The position numbers were made by a program, and so were the translations under genes. Positions 43,081 to 55,400 of a DNA stretch of 64,000 nt are shown here, one piece after another (the stretch's first letter is position 1; every line of letters starts with the position of its first letter). The DNA lies in assembly GCA_916048095.2 (NCBI GenBank), contig OU696584.1:466001-530000 (forward strand), written 5' to 3'. The notes beneath the pieces are model-generated. The model did not search any database and was not told the DNA's origin. It saw only the letters and a list, made by a program, of their open reading frames with translations. The DNA comes from Sacculina carcini (Eukaryota; Arthropoda; Thecostraca; Sacculinidae).

Positions 43081-43427
43081 CGTAAACTATGAACAAGCAG
43101 CAACTATAATTAAGAAGCAATTTGAGACCAAAAAACGCAACAAAAAAAGCTCACAGGAAGCCTACAATTATTCTCCCCGAATTAAATCGTCACAATTCAA
43201 ATCTGGCGAGGCAAAATGATACAGAAGCACGACATAAAATTGTATTGCACAGTAGTAAACAGGAATGAGGCCACGAATATCAGCCGGTACAATGAATCAT
43301 TGCAAAACTCGGTCACAACATTAAATGCAGCAGTCTCCACTGACATCAGCCTGTCCATTTAGAATAGTCGAGCTTGAGTTTTGACATGCGACATGTTGAT
43401 AGAACCTGGTTGATTGGCAGTAAGGAG

Positions 43428-44597
43428 TCATTGTTCGTGTGATCTGGCACTGTAAGGCCTGGCCAATAACTGTTCACACAAGTGTTGCTGGCTGTGTATG
43501 AGCCTGGCTATTGTATCATCGTCCATACTGTCATCATCTACCAACGGCTGACATCGCTCCAACAACTCACTTTCGCTCAGCACCGTGAAGGGGGCAGCAC
43601 CATCACACTGGTGCTCGACGGCCGCGGGGCATTGTCGCAGTGTGACAGCCACAATATGATCGGCATCGAGAAGACACTCGTGCAGAATAGATCGTGTATC
43701 CCGGCGGCCGTCCACACTCACCGTGCAGTCGGCAGAAGCGGACACCACGGCCGCATTATCAGTAGCAGCGGCAGAGACAGTCAGATCACTGGGACTGCAA
43801 GTGAAACTGATGCGTCGCAACTGCATGCTCACTCCACAACCAAGTGCCTTCACATAGCTCTCCTTCAGCGCCCAGCAGCGGTAGAAACGACAAAGACTTC
43901 GCTGCCAGCATGCCTCATCGACCGCCGTGCCGCGCACAGCAGCGCCACTTTTGCACGCGTCCGGCAACAACCTGGGCGCTTCCGTCAGTTGACTCGACTT
44001 ATCCGGCCGATCAGTCGGCGGGGCCGTTATGTAGGCCCACTCGGAGTCGCTAAATTGTCGTCGCATCACGTCAAACAGGCGTCGCACCACGTCGCCCCGC
44101 GAGCTGTGACGACGCACGTGCACCACGTCGCAGCCGACCGCACACACCTCGTCCTCCACACCTCTCTCACGACAGCAACTCCGCCACTCGGCCGCTAGCA
44201 CGCAGTAGCGTCCGTCGTGCGACACGTTGAACAACCAGCCACCGGCGTCTCCATCACTCGTGCCAGCATCACACACGACGTACGGTTTTCCTCGCTCACT
44301 GCGAGCCAGACGCACGTGTCGCCACGCCGGCCGAGCAGACCCGGTGTTGCTGAGAGAGGCGTGACAGCAGTGCAGATCGGTGCGGTGAGGCGCCGTGGTC
44401 AGCAGGAGTCGCATCATCAGCCTGCCTGCCAGACTGGCGAGCCAGTCGCGACGAAACTGCAGTTGTCGCAGTCTGGCCCGCTCCTCCGGCTGAATGGAGG
44501 CCATGGCGCGCTGCAGCTGCGCACAAGACGGACGCCAGCTCGCTACGTTGAGCGCCCAGCGCACGCGACAGCAGCGCACACTAGCACCTCGCACCAT
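43428..44597 (-). CDS. AASDHPPT: 4'-phosphopantetheinyl transferase (AASDHPPT), single exon
   Basis: Cytosolic enzyme that attaches the phosphopantetheine arm of CoA to a serine of carrier domains such as fatty-acid synthase and mitochondrial ACP. The frame gives 389 residues, longer than the roughly 309 of human. Motifs: VRWALNVASW near the start, SIQPEE (35-40), RGKPYV (102-107), FNVSH (123-127), GCD with metal ligand Asp157, and WALKESYVKALG (242-253) with the second acidic ligand and the lysine. The start at 44597 fits the homologous N-terminus; the frame stays open further upstream without similarity. Extra length comes from Arg/Ser/Ala-rich insertions and a C-terminal tail. The third base is strongly GC-rich, unlike the AT-rich surroundings. 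It lies downstream of ZNRD2 and upstream of AGPS on the same strand. Confidence 0.9.
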   Translation of the reverse strand: MVRGASVRCCRVRWALNVASWRPSCAQLQRAMASIQPEERARLRQLQFRRDWLASLAGRLMMRLLLTTAPHRTDLHCCHASLSNTGSARPAWRHVRLARSERGKPYVVCDAGTSDGDAGGWLFNVSHDGRYCVLAAEWRSCCRERGVEDEVCAVGCDVVHVRRHSSRGDVVRRLFDVMRRQFSDSEWAYITAPPTDRPDKSSQLTEAPRLLPDACKSGAAVRGTAVDEACWQRSLCRFYRCWALKESYVKALGCGVSMQLRRISFTCSPSDLTVSAAATDNAAVVSASADCTVSVDGRRDTRSILHECLLDADHIVAVTLRQCPAAVEHQCDGAAPFTVLSESELLERCQPLVDDDSMDDDTIARLIHSQQHLCEQLLARPYSARSHEQ

Positions 44598-44895
44598 CGT
44601 CGACCAAATGTCTGATAGCGATAGTTGAATGTTCCAGCGGGGATTGAGCGAACAGCGGGTGCCACAGCACAACACAGATTCAACACCACACACTTGCGAC
44701 CAACCCAGAAACAAAATAAAACAGGAACGAAGAAAGCAATGAAAATGAGAATCACAAAATGACATTGTTTGAATAAGCAAAAACGAAATCTAGCAGAAAA
44801 AATGATAAATTTTAATATTGAGCTATATATTAATGCACAATCATTATAGAGACAATGGTAAAATCATAATATTCTACATAAAATCGACGCTTAGA

Positions 44896-45074
44896 GAGGG
44901 CCACCTCCCCAGAATGCATGACAACACATTACTGATATCTGGTACCATTTACTGCTGAGTGAACAGGGGCTGTTGGATTATAGAATTCCTGCAAAGAAGT
45001 TCTCCGCGGAGTTTCGAACCACGGACCTCCCTTTTGTGAGGCGGATGTTCTACCACTACACCACGGAGTCTAAC
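44896..45074 (-). mobile_element. tRNA-derived SINE, copy 4 (head plus half body)
   Basis: On the minus strand: A box CGTGGTGTAGTGGTAG, arm CCGCCTCACAAAAGGG, B box GGTTCGAAACT, then the body up to GGCCCTCTCTAA, where it stops without the tail. It lies just upstream of AASDHPPT. Confidence 0.85.
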
Positions 45075-45079
45075 AAATT

Positions 45080-47238
45080 GTACGCATGCATGTGTGTGTA
45101 TTTAGGTACATGTGCATGTGTTTAATTATATATTATATAAGAATTTCATAAGAGACATGTCTATTAAATAACGATTAGTTGAAAGAGTTCACACATAGGT
45201 TAGTGGCAATTTTCACCCTCTTGTAGCCGGGTAAAGCCTACCACATCGAAAATCACACTTATATAATCACACTCAATAAACACTGGACGATTAAATATTG
45301 TTGTTGAGAGAATACAGAGTTATGACTGGAAATGAGCTAGACATATCTCAATACATTGAGTGTCGGCATCACATATTATTATGATTATTGAAGCATGTGC
45401 TAAGTATGTTTCTGATAATACCTCCAAGCCGAGTCTGACCTACAAGTTTGTTGATTAACTGTCGGAAATTTACAATCAACTACAAAGTGAGTGAAATGCA
45501 GATACCCAAATAGATATGGATAAATACTCCGATTATAAAGATACTGATTGACGACGATGAAAGACGAAGATGTGATGACGAAGAAAGATTTCAAGTTCCT
45601 GTATGAACTATGTCAAACATTCCAGCATTACAAAAACAAGCTTCATTTTCCTTCACTAAATGGTGAAAACTGACTTCATTAACCAGCGCCCACTGAAATT
45701 CCAGTGTTATCTACACTTTCATTGCATATTTCCTCATTCTATCGTGGCATATCATGTTGCAACATCCGCTTAGCTTCATTGCCAACAACTTGTGGCCAGC
45801 GACCCCGCTCGTCGTATATTTATATGGATATATGGCAGCGGCCAGTGTGTTGGCTATCCATACTGACGTCACTGCGTGTATGAGTGTGTGTGTGATATTG
45901 TTTGCATGCGTGTGTGCATGTGCGTGTGTGAGAGTGTCACTGGACACAAGTTGTGTTGTACGTTCGTTCACCCTTCACTGTGTAATACATTCATTCGCTC
46001 ATCAACCACGCCAGTGTTTGCATCCGCCGTGCTGCTACAAACTGGCACGAAGCATGGCTTGTCTATAAAATTTCAAAGAAATAAGTTATGAGAGTAATAA
46101 TCTTTTGTTGGTATTACTAAGCTGGCATATAGTGGTGCCCTGAAATGTTTACTTGCATGTTTATTTCTGGGGATTGCACGAAGCTCATCCATGATTGAAA
46201 AACAATGCCAAGTTTAGTTTATTGTTCTATTTCTCAGCTTTCGTTCTGGTTTGAAAGTATTGGAAAAAATGATTATGCGGACCGCGCCCGCATTTCTTTC
46301 AGCTACCTGGCTCTCAGTAAAAGTTTGGCGACTCCTGTATTGGACCATTAACATTTTCATTCATTCAACATCGATTGATTTGAAACTTTCTACTCGTGGT
46401 ATAGAATTCACCAAAATCTATCAATGAACAGTACACTCACGTACATAAATTCTTGATAAGAATAAATTATAGATATAAATTCAGTAATTAAATTCAAGAT
46501 AAACAAATTACTCACGAGACTATTTAATGAAGGCAGCTCAGGGACATGCCACGCAAGAACGCAGCGTCACGCAGACAGACATCAATTTTCGACACAACTA
46601 CACCGCATTAACACAATATATGGTGCAGATGAATGGCGGGAGTACTTTCTTTCCAACGGCACAATATATTCCAATTTTCCTCTGCAATATGAGTAGTTAT
46701 ACGATAATGTATAATGGAATCAATATAAAATAGCTTAATTTGAACAGTGTTCACGATGTCAGGCATCTCTTCACCGGCCATTACTTCCAGAGTTTCTCCA
46801 GCCTTGTACACCCGAGCGTGCGTTTACTAAATACTAGCTCTTAAATGCACGGAGATTGCTAAGAAATTGGGGAAACAACATAAAACCCATTTGATTGTCA
46901 GCACCGTGCTACATAACAAAACCAGCCATTTTCTAATATCTAACTTGCATTTCCTGTCATGGTAAAAACTACCATTATCAGGTTACACATTTGAAGCAAT
47001 AAAACATATTCACCAATGATTTTGTATTGTAACGTCAACGCTTATACAACACATACAGTTCACACAATTAAAACAAAAAATAAAACAGTATAATTGTTGT
47101 AAAACACCAAGAAAAGCAAAATTAATGCAAAAAGAACTTCATAACAAATTTATTGAGCAGACATCGATCAAAGATGATAATATAATAAAAAAGCACAAAA
47201 CCACGTATCATATTGCATTGAAATGAGCACAGACAATA
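45080..47238. other. Intergenic, nothing recognised
   Basis: Between ZNRD2 and AASDHPPT. AT-rich with a small TG-rich patch near 45880-45940. No gene or known element was identified. Confidence 0.45.
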
Positions 47239-48405
47239 TCAGCCATGTCGCTGCAGGGACAACAGCGTGTCCGAACATGCACCAATCAACTTGACCAGTT
47301 GTTCAGCCTTGTGAGGACACGCACAGCTGCTGAGCTGAGAGGTGGCGTGTCTCAGTTTGCCAGTGACTTGCTGTACCGCCGCTACCAACACGCCACCACT
47401 GACACCACCACTGACACTGACACCACCACCAACACCACCACTGACACCACCACCAACACCACCAACACCACAACTGACACCACTGACACCACCAACACCA
47501 CAACTGACACCACTGACACCAGCAACACCACCACTAACACCACTGACACCACTAACACCACTAACACCACCACTGACACCACCACTAACACCACAAGCCA
47601 AGTGTTCACTATTATCGTTGTTGTTGTTGCCAGTGCACGAGGATAGTAGTTGAGATTCAGCTAGCTGACTGCGAGCTGCCTCGGCACTTGTGGCTGCCAT
47701 CAAACAAACAAACAAACAAACACACACACAAACACACACACACACACACACATCTGCTACACTTTGATGATATATAATTTATCACTGTCTTATATAACAA
47801 ATACAAGCCATGCGTGATTATATTAGATGAGTTGTGAGATATTGCCGGGAGTATGCGGTGTGGATGCTGTATTGTTATAATAATTTTATTATTACCACGT
47901 GTGAGTCTAAATGTTCTAGTGTATTCTCAAACAGAACCGTTTGCATCGTGTAAGAAAGTTAATTATTATAAACTTTATATTTAGAAAAACAACAGCTTAA
48001 ACAAAGAGACATTCAAAGATAAACTACAATTTCTTTTGTTATGATTCCAGTGAGAAAAGTGTAATGAAGAATATTACCCTATCAACAAATAAATGTTTAG
48101 CGTCTAGGGACCGCTTGAACCAGAATGAAAGGGCGGACATGGAAGTCAAACTGGATCCACACAATCCAACCGCCAACTGCCTGGTTGTCTCATCATCTGT
48201 TCTGCTCATGTGATTATTAGCGATGCTATGAGACGAGAAATTAGGTCAGCATGGAATAACCACAAACAGAGCTTATTTCTAGGAAAAATACTGAATCAGG
48301 TCGTTTGTTCAGGCAGGAAATCAGACTTCTACCCTTTTCCTGGTCGATCCTTCTATTTACCGAGACCAATAGAGAAGGTGTCCAGAGTTCAAATGTGGCA
48401 CACAG

Positions 48406-48444
<39 letters not shown>

Positions 48445-48449
48445 TATGT

Positions 48450-48511
<62 letters not shown>

Positions 48512-49634
48512 GTACAGGAACCTGGGTTGTCTTTGTCTGTGTCAGTGTCAACTTCCATGCAAGCTACACAATAAGTCTGTCCCTGTTTGTCTTGTAACAA
48601 AATTGTCTGCAAAAACACAAACACATTCACAAACATAAAAGAACAAACAAGAACAAACAGAAGGAGAACATAAAAGAACATAAGAACATAAAAGAACAAC
48701 ATAAGAATAAACCACGGGAGGTCCGTGGTTCGAAACCCGGCGGAGCAGAATTTCATTGGGCGAATTCTACAATACCACAGCCCCTGTCAACCCAGCAGTA
48801 AATGGTACCAGATATCAGTCATGAGTTGCGCCATGCATTCTGGGGAGATGGCTCTCTCTAATACGTCGTATGTCCTTGTGGCGCCATAGCGTGGAGAGGG
48901 TCGGTTCTGCGGTGGCAGCGAGCTGCACGGGGCACGCCTGTGTGTTCATAAGCTTCGGCTTCTTCCCGTGTAGCAGCTGTCACTTAGGCATTTAACCTTT
49001 AACCTTTAACGCAGGTCTGTGGTCGATTGTGTGTAGAAAAATTCCAGTACAAAACATCAACAATGAGCCCCAGCAGCAAAGGCTAGTATTAGCTCACTTG
49101 AACACATAAGAATATCCAATGTTTATATTAGCAGTGGATATGGCTGGTTTTGCTGTACGAGTGTTGTGTTGCACGTTTGTCGGACAACTGATGAATGTTT
49201 CAGTTCACTGGCAAGCATCACAGTGTGGTCAAACATTGCCTGTCTATTGTACTGAAACCAGTTCATATATTACAGTTATCACAAACAATGATTATAAGGC
49301 ACTCTTTTGTGTAAAGAAGGAGTGTAAAATCATGAAGAAATTCACATATGTGAGTGCAAAACTCGGAAATGGCAGCCAACACGCATCATGTTATTGCTCC
49401 AAGCATGACATGTTTCAAGCATGATATCTGAGTATACACATGCTGCACTAGTGGTTGAGCCAAGCACGTGCACAAACACACCGAGCAGCGAGGACACAGA
49501 GAGCTGAGCATTTTGTATCCTTTCAGCAGGTATTTGCCCATGATGTTGGAGATTTTATCAGCGCGTTCTCGCCGCGCTTCGATGACCTTCAGCTCGGCCG
49601 AGGTGGGCGGAGTCCAGGAATCATCAGCACTCAT
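47239..49634 (-). CDS. ZNRD2: ZNRD2 (SSSCA1/p27) zinc-ribbon protein, complete, 3 exons
   Basis: Exons 49634-49482, 48606-48522 and 47693-47239 join in phase and give 230 residues (human 199). The N-terminal signature SADDSWTPPTSAELKVIEAR, RISxLMGxYLL-type helix (KISNIMGKYLLKGYKML) and zinc ribbon C-x2-C...C-x2-C (CPRC then YCVAC) match ZNRD2. DKDNP follows, and the conserved C-terminal helix ends KLIGACSDTLLSL. The family is small; human ZNRD2 was found as a centromere/mitosis-linked autoantigen, and its molecular role is not settled. Residues of about 113-180 are a Gly/Val/Ser repeat encoded by a 12-bp minisatellite, absent from the human protein. The exon 3 acceptor follows a (TG)n/TTTG tract. 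Confidence 0.93.
47392..47592 (-). repeat. 12-bp coding minisatellite in ZNRD2
   Basis: Imperfect repeats of GTGTCAGTGGTG on the coding strand give Gly-Val-Ser-Gly-type repeats in frame. Unit lengths of 6, 9 and 12 all preserve the frame. Confidence 0.93.
48402..48510. repeat. (TG)n microsatellite in ZNRD2 intron 2
   Basis: Long (TG)n with a few TATG interruptions, starting about 12 bases after the exon 2 donor. On the ZNRD2 strand it is (CA)n. Confidence 0.95.
48713..49012 (+). mobile_element. tRNA-derived SINE, copy 5 (5'-truncated)
   Basis: Begins at GGGAGGTCCGTGGTTCGAAACCC (B box) and has the full body and a triple CCTTTAA tail. It lies in ZNRD2 intron 1, antisense. Confidence 0.86.
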
Positions 49635-49977
49635 CTCTCTCTCTCTCTCTCTCTCTCGCCAGACAAGTGCTACTCTATCAAACACCTCTACTGCAATAAA
49701 ACACAGCAAATATACAAAACAATTAACAATAAAGACGAATAAACAACAACGTATATTCATTACGGCGCACATATTAGGTTACAAGCGCTGAAAGTGAGTT
49801 GAACAGATCGAACAAAAAGAAGCAAGTCGAGAAAAAACATTAAACGGAATAGTGAAACATGTGTGTAGAATGGGAGCAGCCAGATGTCCCCTGGTTTTCA
49901 TGCAGTTCATCTGCCCTTGAATCGTACACCAGTCATTCTAAACTATATGACACTCCCGCTGTGAGCCCACCCGAACT

Positions 49978-50240
49978 CTGCGAGCCTGGCGAAGCAGAAT
50001 TTCTTGGGCGAATTCTATAATCCAACAGCCCCTGTCCACCCAACAGTAAATGGTACCAGATATCAGTCATGTGTTGTGTCATTCTGGGAAGGTGGTCCTC
50101 TCTAATATATCTTCCGTCCTTGTGGCGCCATAGCGTGGAGAGGGTAGTTACTGCGGTGACAGCGAGCTGCACGGGACACACCTGTGTTCATAAGCTTCAG
50201 CTTCTTCCCATGTAGCAGCTGTCACTTGGGCCTTTGACCC
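49978..50240 (+). mobile_element. tRNA-derived SINE, copy 6 (5'-truncated, diverged)
   Basis: Starts after the B box (GCGAAGCAGAATTTC) and has the body with small deletions (GTGTCATTCTGGG). It lies upstream of the ZNRD2 start. Confidence 0.83.
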
Positions 50241-51425
50241 ACAGCGCTAGTTCACGACAGACTCATGCGGAGATGTTGATAGTATGTAGAACTGCACTTA
50301 TTGCAATATTTTTCATAGCATACACGCTAAGTATTTTGTCAGTTGAGTAACATTAGCTTGTGTGACTCTTCTTTCACGTTCGACGAGCCAACTCATTGGG
50401 TAAAAGAGCGAAATAAAACTGATTTCCAATCAGGGTTACAAACCCAAAGAACATGCCGACATAGTGTGGTAAAAACCCTGAAAGAGAACCACTAAGGAGA
50501 AGCATACATAGCCACTGTGGAAGAGCAAGACATTATTGAGTTGAAATACTTTCGAAGTAGAGTAGAGCATGGTGGCACCATAGGTCCAATATCTCAATTC
50601 AACATTACCTGTTCACAGATGAGCACAAGAGTTGCTCGTTTATTCATGTTCCAGATAATCTAGTGACCCAAATGGTAGCCATTATCTAGACGGATAAATT
50701 TGCAGCACTACACTTGTTCGCATCCTAGGCATTGAAAAATTTACGAATACGTTATATACGGCGCGTTTTTTGTTAAATATAATTACTGTAATTAGCAAGG
50801 TGAAACAATAACTCAAGGCAGCTACTATTCAAAGCGTTAAGCAAATACGGCTGTTGTTGTAGGTTATTGAATCCAGCCTTTGGAAAAAACAATAAAAGAA
50901 TATTAATAAGAAAGAAAGAAAAATAAAAAATTGTTGAGGGTTACTGCACTCAGCCTTTGGAGACTCACGTGCAGAACCTTACAAGTACCGTAATTCCAAG
51001 TACAAGTAAGGTATAGAATATACAAGTGCATGTGCTCATTTCGTATCAGACGCTCTAATTTCATCTACATACACAAAGAGCAACACAACGTATTTCATAC
51101 TAAGCTAAAATAATTAATACTTTGTGAATAATATTTATATTTTATACACTAAATCTATTGTCGTTTTTAGGGATAATTGTAATCTGACTGATAAGAATGA
51201 ATCAATTAATTTATAATAAGTAAATGAATGCTAAGAATACATCGTGATTCAACTTTTGGTGTATATTTGTAGTTTTGGTATATAAGTTTTGATTTGGCTT
51301 AGTGTCACTCACATGGGGCTCTGGTCGTCAAGCTAAACGCTAACCATACATCACACTTTGCATGAACGTACCACACAGTACCCAGTGTTCGCTATATTTC
51401 TGTATGTGTTCAGGTTATATAAACC

Positions 51426-51457
<32 letters not shown>

Positions 51458-52200
51458 TGTGTTTATGTGTGTGTGGGTGTGTGTGCATGAGTGAATGTAG
51501 AGGCGTTCCTACAGGTTTTAATATCCTTCTTCCGTCAGTGCATGAGTACCTCCTCCAGTCTTTTGTGGCGCTCATGATAACACACATGGCTGCATGGCTG
51601 GTCCTGCTCCTATTACTGTGTAATGTTACTATTCCGCTGTGTAATTAATACTGTTAACACAATTACCGTGTGATTCTTAAAATACACTCTAAACTCACTT
51701 TTTCAGCGCCCCTCGAATACTAGCCATTTTCTTTTTTGCTAGTGGAAATTGCATCATTTTGTAGAGAACTTATTGCAGCAATAATCGATATATCATGAAT
51801 TGCACATAGGTTTTAATATCAACATTGTAGCCGCCAGTCGAGTGCAGTATCCTGTGAGGCAATGTTGAACAGTTATCATTGTCGTTCAATGTAGCGGCAA
51901 TAACTCCATCATGTATGTCTGTGTGTATGTATGTGTGCGTCTGTGCATCACTAGTTGTAAGCAGCTGTGTTTATGGTGTATATGTGTTGACAATACTTTG
52001 CATGTAATGCGATTATTCTCTGCACCGGATTCTACAACAAGAAAATTGACAAAATATAACAACACAATTCCCATAACTTTATAGAGAAATTTTTGCAGCG
52101 AAGTAACTGCGCTAGAACTTTGCTCGTCAATACAAGTTTGGAATTTGAAATGTGTGGTGTGAACGTGTGCAGTGGGAGAGATAGTGTGTGTGTGTGTGTG
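50241..52200. other. Gene-poor interval
   Basis: No exon with family similarity was found. A TG-rich patch lies at 51427-51485. The minus strand around 51585-51500 is open (MSATKDWRRYSCTDGRRI) but has no recognised homology. Confidence 0.4.
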
Positions 52201-52229
52201 AGAAAGATTAGGTCTGAGTGTGTGAACGT

Positions 52230-52445
52230 GTTCGTGTATCTATGTGTGATCGTGTATGGTTTAATTGTGTATTGTGTGCGAGAGTGTGTGAGCGAGTGTG
52301 TATAGCTGTGTGGGTATGTGTGTACGTGTGTGTGTGAGTGTGTGTGTTTGTGTGTGTATGAGTGTGTGTGTGTGTGTTTGTGTGTGTGTATGTGTATGTG
52401 TCGAGTGTTCAATCACCTCGGCTGATTGGTTGTTGCAGTGGGTGT
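52230..52445 (+). repeat. interspersed repeat R, partial copy
   Basis: Shares GATCGTGTATGGTTTAATTG, GTGTGCGAGAGTGTGTGA and CGGCTGATTGGTTGTTG with the minus-strand copy at 56.2-56.5 kb, in the same order. The GCGGCGGCGAGC block is missing. Confidence 0.6.
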
Positions 52446-52698
52446 GAAGCCTAGCATCACTGACCTTGGAACATGACATCCGAATTTTCATGAAAAAATA
52501 TAACCGCGATATGTTTCGGAAGTAAATGAGTGCAGTTTGAATGAACGAAGAACTTGTGGTGGCGTAGACCACATTGAATTACAGTCAGATACACGACAAC
52601 AGTATATTCTTGAGGCTAGCGCACAATACTAGTGAAGCACAGCAAATACCAGCGAATAATTGCCTGGTGACCGGAATTGTGCCGGGTTATATAGACTC

Positions 52699-52730
52699 GG
52701 TCACGTGACCTTTCACACGGTCACGTGACC
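52699..52730. promoter_or_regulatory. two GGTCACGTGACC palindromes, 20 bp apart
   Basis: Two perfect 12-bp palindromes start at 52699 and 52719 and share the flank TTCACACGG. GTCACGTGAC is the CLEAR/E-box core bound by TFEB/MITF-type bHLH-zip factors. A TTATATAGA lies 10 bases upstream. No gene is recognised next to it. Confidence 0.4.
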
Positions 52731-52998
52731 ATTCACACGGGTCATACACACACACACACACGCTCACAAGCAGTCAACCGTGCCAGTGGATACGCACAGA
52801 CATACCAGTTCAGTAGACACATCCAGCACACATACAAATGACCAAAGACTAACTACACACAGATATACTATTCTCTTGGCATACATACACACCAGACACG
52901 CATACAAACGGGCGAAATGTACACACACAACAGGACACACTAACACACACTCGCAAACATACAAACGGCGACACTTAAGTATACAAGTACACACAGTA

Positions 52999-53541
52999 AA
53001 CACACAAGTATACACACAAGTATGCACACAAGTATACACACAAGTATACACACAAGTATACACACAAGTATACACACAAGTATACACACAAGTATACACA
53101 CAAGTATACACACAAGTATACACACAAGTATACACACAAGTATACACACAAGTATACACACAATTATACACACAAGTATACACACAAGTATACACACAAG
53201 TATACACACAAGTATACACACAAGTATACACACAAGTATACACACAAGTATACACACAAGTATACACACAAGTATACACACAAGTATACACACAAGTATA
53301 CACACAAGTATACACACAAGTATACACACAAGTATACACACAAGTATACACACAAGTATACACACAAGTATACACACAAGTATACACACAAGTATACACA
53401 CAAGTATACACACAAGTATACACACAAGTATACACACATGTATACACACATGTATACACACATGTATACACACATGTATACACACATGTATACACACAGT
53501 ATACGCACAAGTATACACACAAGTATATACACAAGTACACA
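52999..53541. repeat. 12-bp minisatellite ACACAAGTATAC
   Basis: About 45 nearly perfect copies; the last few switch to ACACATGTATAC. Because 12 is a multiple of 3 it is open in all frames on both strands, giving spurious long ORFs. Confidence 0.97.
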
Positions 53542-53827
53542 AAGTATAACTCACATGACGCCACAAACTACGGCGTTATACAATTTGTGGTTTCAGCTGG
53601 GATATAAAATTAATTCTATAAGGACAAATCATGAATAAATCGTGACGTTAATTTTCGGTTGGTGCGGCATTTGTGCCACTTTGACAATTTGAGTTTCGTT
53701 TCGACGTTTTTGGCTTAATTTTTTTGATTGAGAGGCTAAATGTGCTCACGGGTTTTTAATGGAAAATATCCCACCGCCTCACTGTTCACGATGTAATGCC
53801 GTTCTAACTATCGACCACATACTTTTA

Positions 53828-55207
53828 TATAGTCATTTGGGGCAAATGGCGATTTGGTTATTTTGGGGGTAAAAAAATGATTTTGACCTTAGGAGAGTTG
53901 AAATCGCTATGTACAAGAAATGAGTGGATAAACTATTAGAGCAATCGTTTGCGGTCATTTCAGTGTATGAATCGTCTTTCTACGTTAAAAAATGAATGTG
54001 TGACACAATTTCTCCCAAAACCTTTCAAAACATGTTGCACAAAACATTTGCAATGTTTCAGAAAATTTGTCATAATTCACCACATGGACAAATTTTGGGG
54101 GCAATTCGCGATCGCTTCAAGAAACTGGGGCAATTGGCTATAGCTATCTCTTCCATAGCATTTATATGCAAGTATTAAAGACACCACATCATTCTGAAAG
54201 TGGGGCATATTACGATCGGTGCGGGGGCAATTAACGATCAGTGTAGCGATCGTCAATTGCCCCACACCGATCGTAATATGCCCCATCCCCGATTTCTATT
54301 TACCCCTATAGCGATCGTCAATTGCCCCGTGGTGCACCACGTGCGACGACGTCTTGCATTACTTCGAGGAAATGTACTTCGCAGAGCCCGCCAGGAGCTA
54401 TAGTTGACTAGAATACCGCGGCGGTCATGCAAACAACTTCACTTGGCTTGCATAGAGACTGTCCTACACTCCAGAGGACGTCGTGCGACCCCCTCACAAA
54501 AAAGAGGAGAGTCATTCCCATGAGCTGTAATAACTGATGAGAATTGCCACCAAAAGATTGCAGAGATGAACAAGTCTAAGACAAGACTTCGCAAGAAGGG
54601 AGCTCCTACTCAAACTGAGAAGTCTAGCAAGGAATAACCAAAGAAAAAGGCAAAAGTGAAGAAGAGAAAGTCGAAAGGGGATGATGAGGACTCGGACTCA
54701 ACAGTGTCGCAATAACTGAAGCAAATACATCCAGTGATTTATCTCTGGAAGACCTGCTGAGAGATGGCATTGAAACCATGCTATAACGGAAGAAAACACT
54801 TCTTTTCGTAGAGTGTATTATGTATCATCCTTAAGGCCAGGCCAAGTAAGCTAGCATTGTAATGTGAGCTAGTTCATCTTTGTTTTTCGTTTGAATATAT
54901 TTAGTTGATAATTTCTGTCTTTATCTATCATCTAGAATGTCAAATTACCTTCAAATTAACGAATTACGGATCGATCGTTAATTACCCTACGAAAATCGTC
55001 ATTTACCCCACTGGGGTAAATGACGATCGCACCACTAAATTCGATCTCTATTTAAAAAAACAAAATTTTCAAAAGCTTTCAATACGGGGATAGAAGCACA
55101 GTGTACCAACACACTATGTGGTACTTCGTATGTTTTGCTATCGTCATTAGTATAAGCGCTGGTTAGATGTTAATGAAAACGATCGTCATTTGCCCCGAAT
55201 GACTATA
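53828..55207. mobile_element. inverted-repeat DNA transposon, decayed (about 1.4 kb)
   Basis: The left end TATAGTCATTTGGGGCAAAT and the right end are inverted copies for about 26 bases with 2-3 mismatches. The outer TA may be a TA target duplication, as in Tc1/mariner/pogo elements. The motif CGATCGTCATTTGCCCC and close variants recur inside in both orientations. They include an 85-bp hairpin at 54199-54285 (GGGGCATATTACGATCGGTG and its complement) and a palindrome at about 54990-55030. A lysine-rich broken frame lies near 54560-54715 (MNKSKTRLRKKGA, then KKKAKVKKRKSKGDDEDSDS after a stop), perhaps a transposase tail remnant. Confidence 0.6.
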
Positions 55208-55250
55208 CTGCATTTGCTATGCCGAGAGTCGTAAGCCATTACGCGAATAC

Positions 55251-55400
55251 AACGCCACCTAGATACTAGGTGGCGTTAGATACTACTAGATACACCTAGA
55301 TACTAGTATCTAGGTGGCACACAAGTATACACACAGAGTATACACACTATATAGTCTGTGAATCTACTAGTATCTAGATAATAGTATCTAGGTGGCGTTG
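55251..55400. mobile_element. 150-bp hairpin MITE with 8-bp target duplication
   Basis: Terminal inverted repeats AACGCCACCTAGATACTA and TAGTATCTAGGTGGCGTTG. The flanks are the direct repeat GCGAATAC (55243-55250 and 55401-55408). An 8-bp duplication points to the hAT superfamily. The interior holds further inverted CTAGATACTA copies and ACACAAGTATACACACA, like the 12-bp minisatellite. Confidence 0.78.

Noticed and set aside
43482..44615. Plus-strand ORFs opposite AASDHPPT
   Set aside because: Shadows of a GC-rich coding frame; the minus strand carries the conserved phosphopantetheinyl transferase motifs.
46258..46335. A possible hAT remnant (GCGGACCGCGCCCGCATT)
   Set aside because: Too short and without termini or duplication.
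52764..53607. Long ORFs on both strands (YTQVYTQV and CVYTCVYT repeats)
   Set aside because: Produced by a 12-bp satellite whose length is a multiple of three; no start context, splice structure or non-repeat domain.
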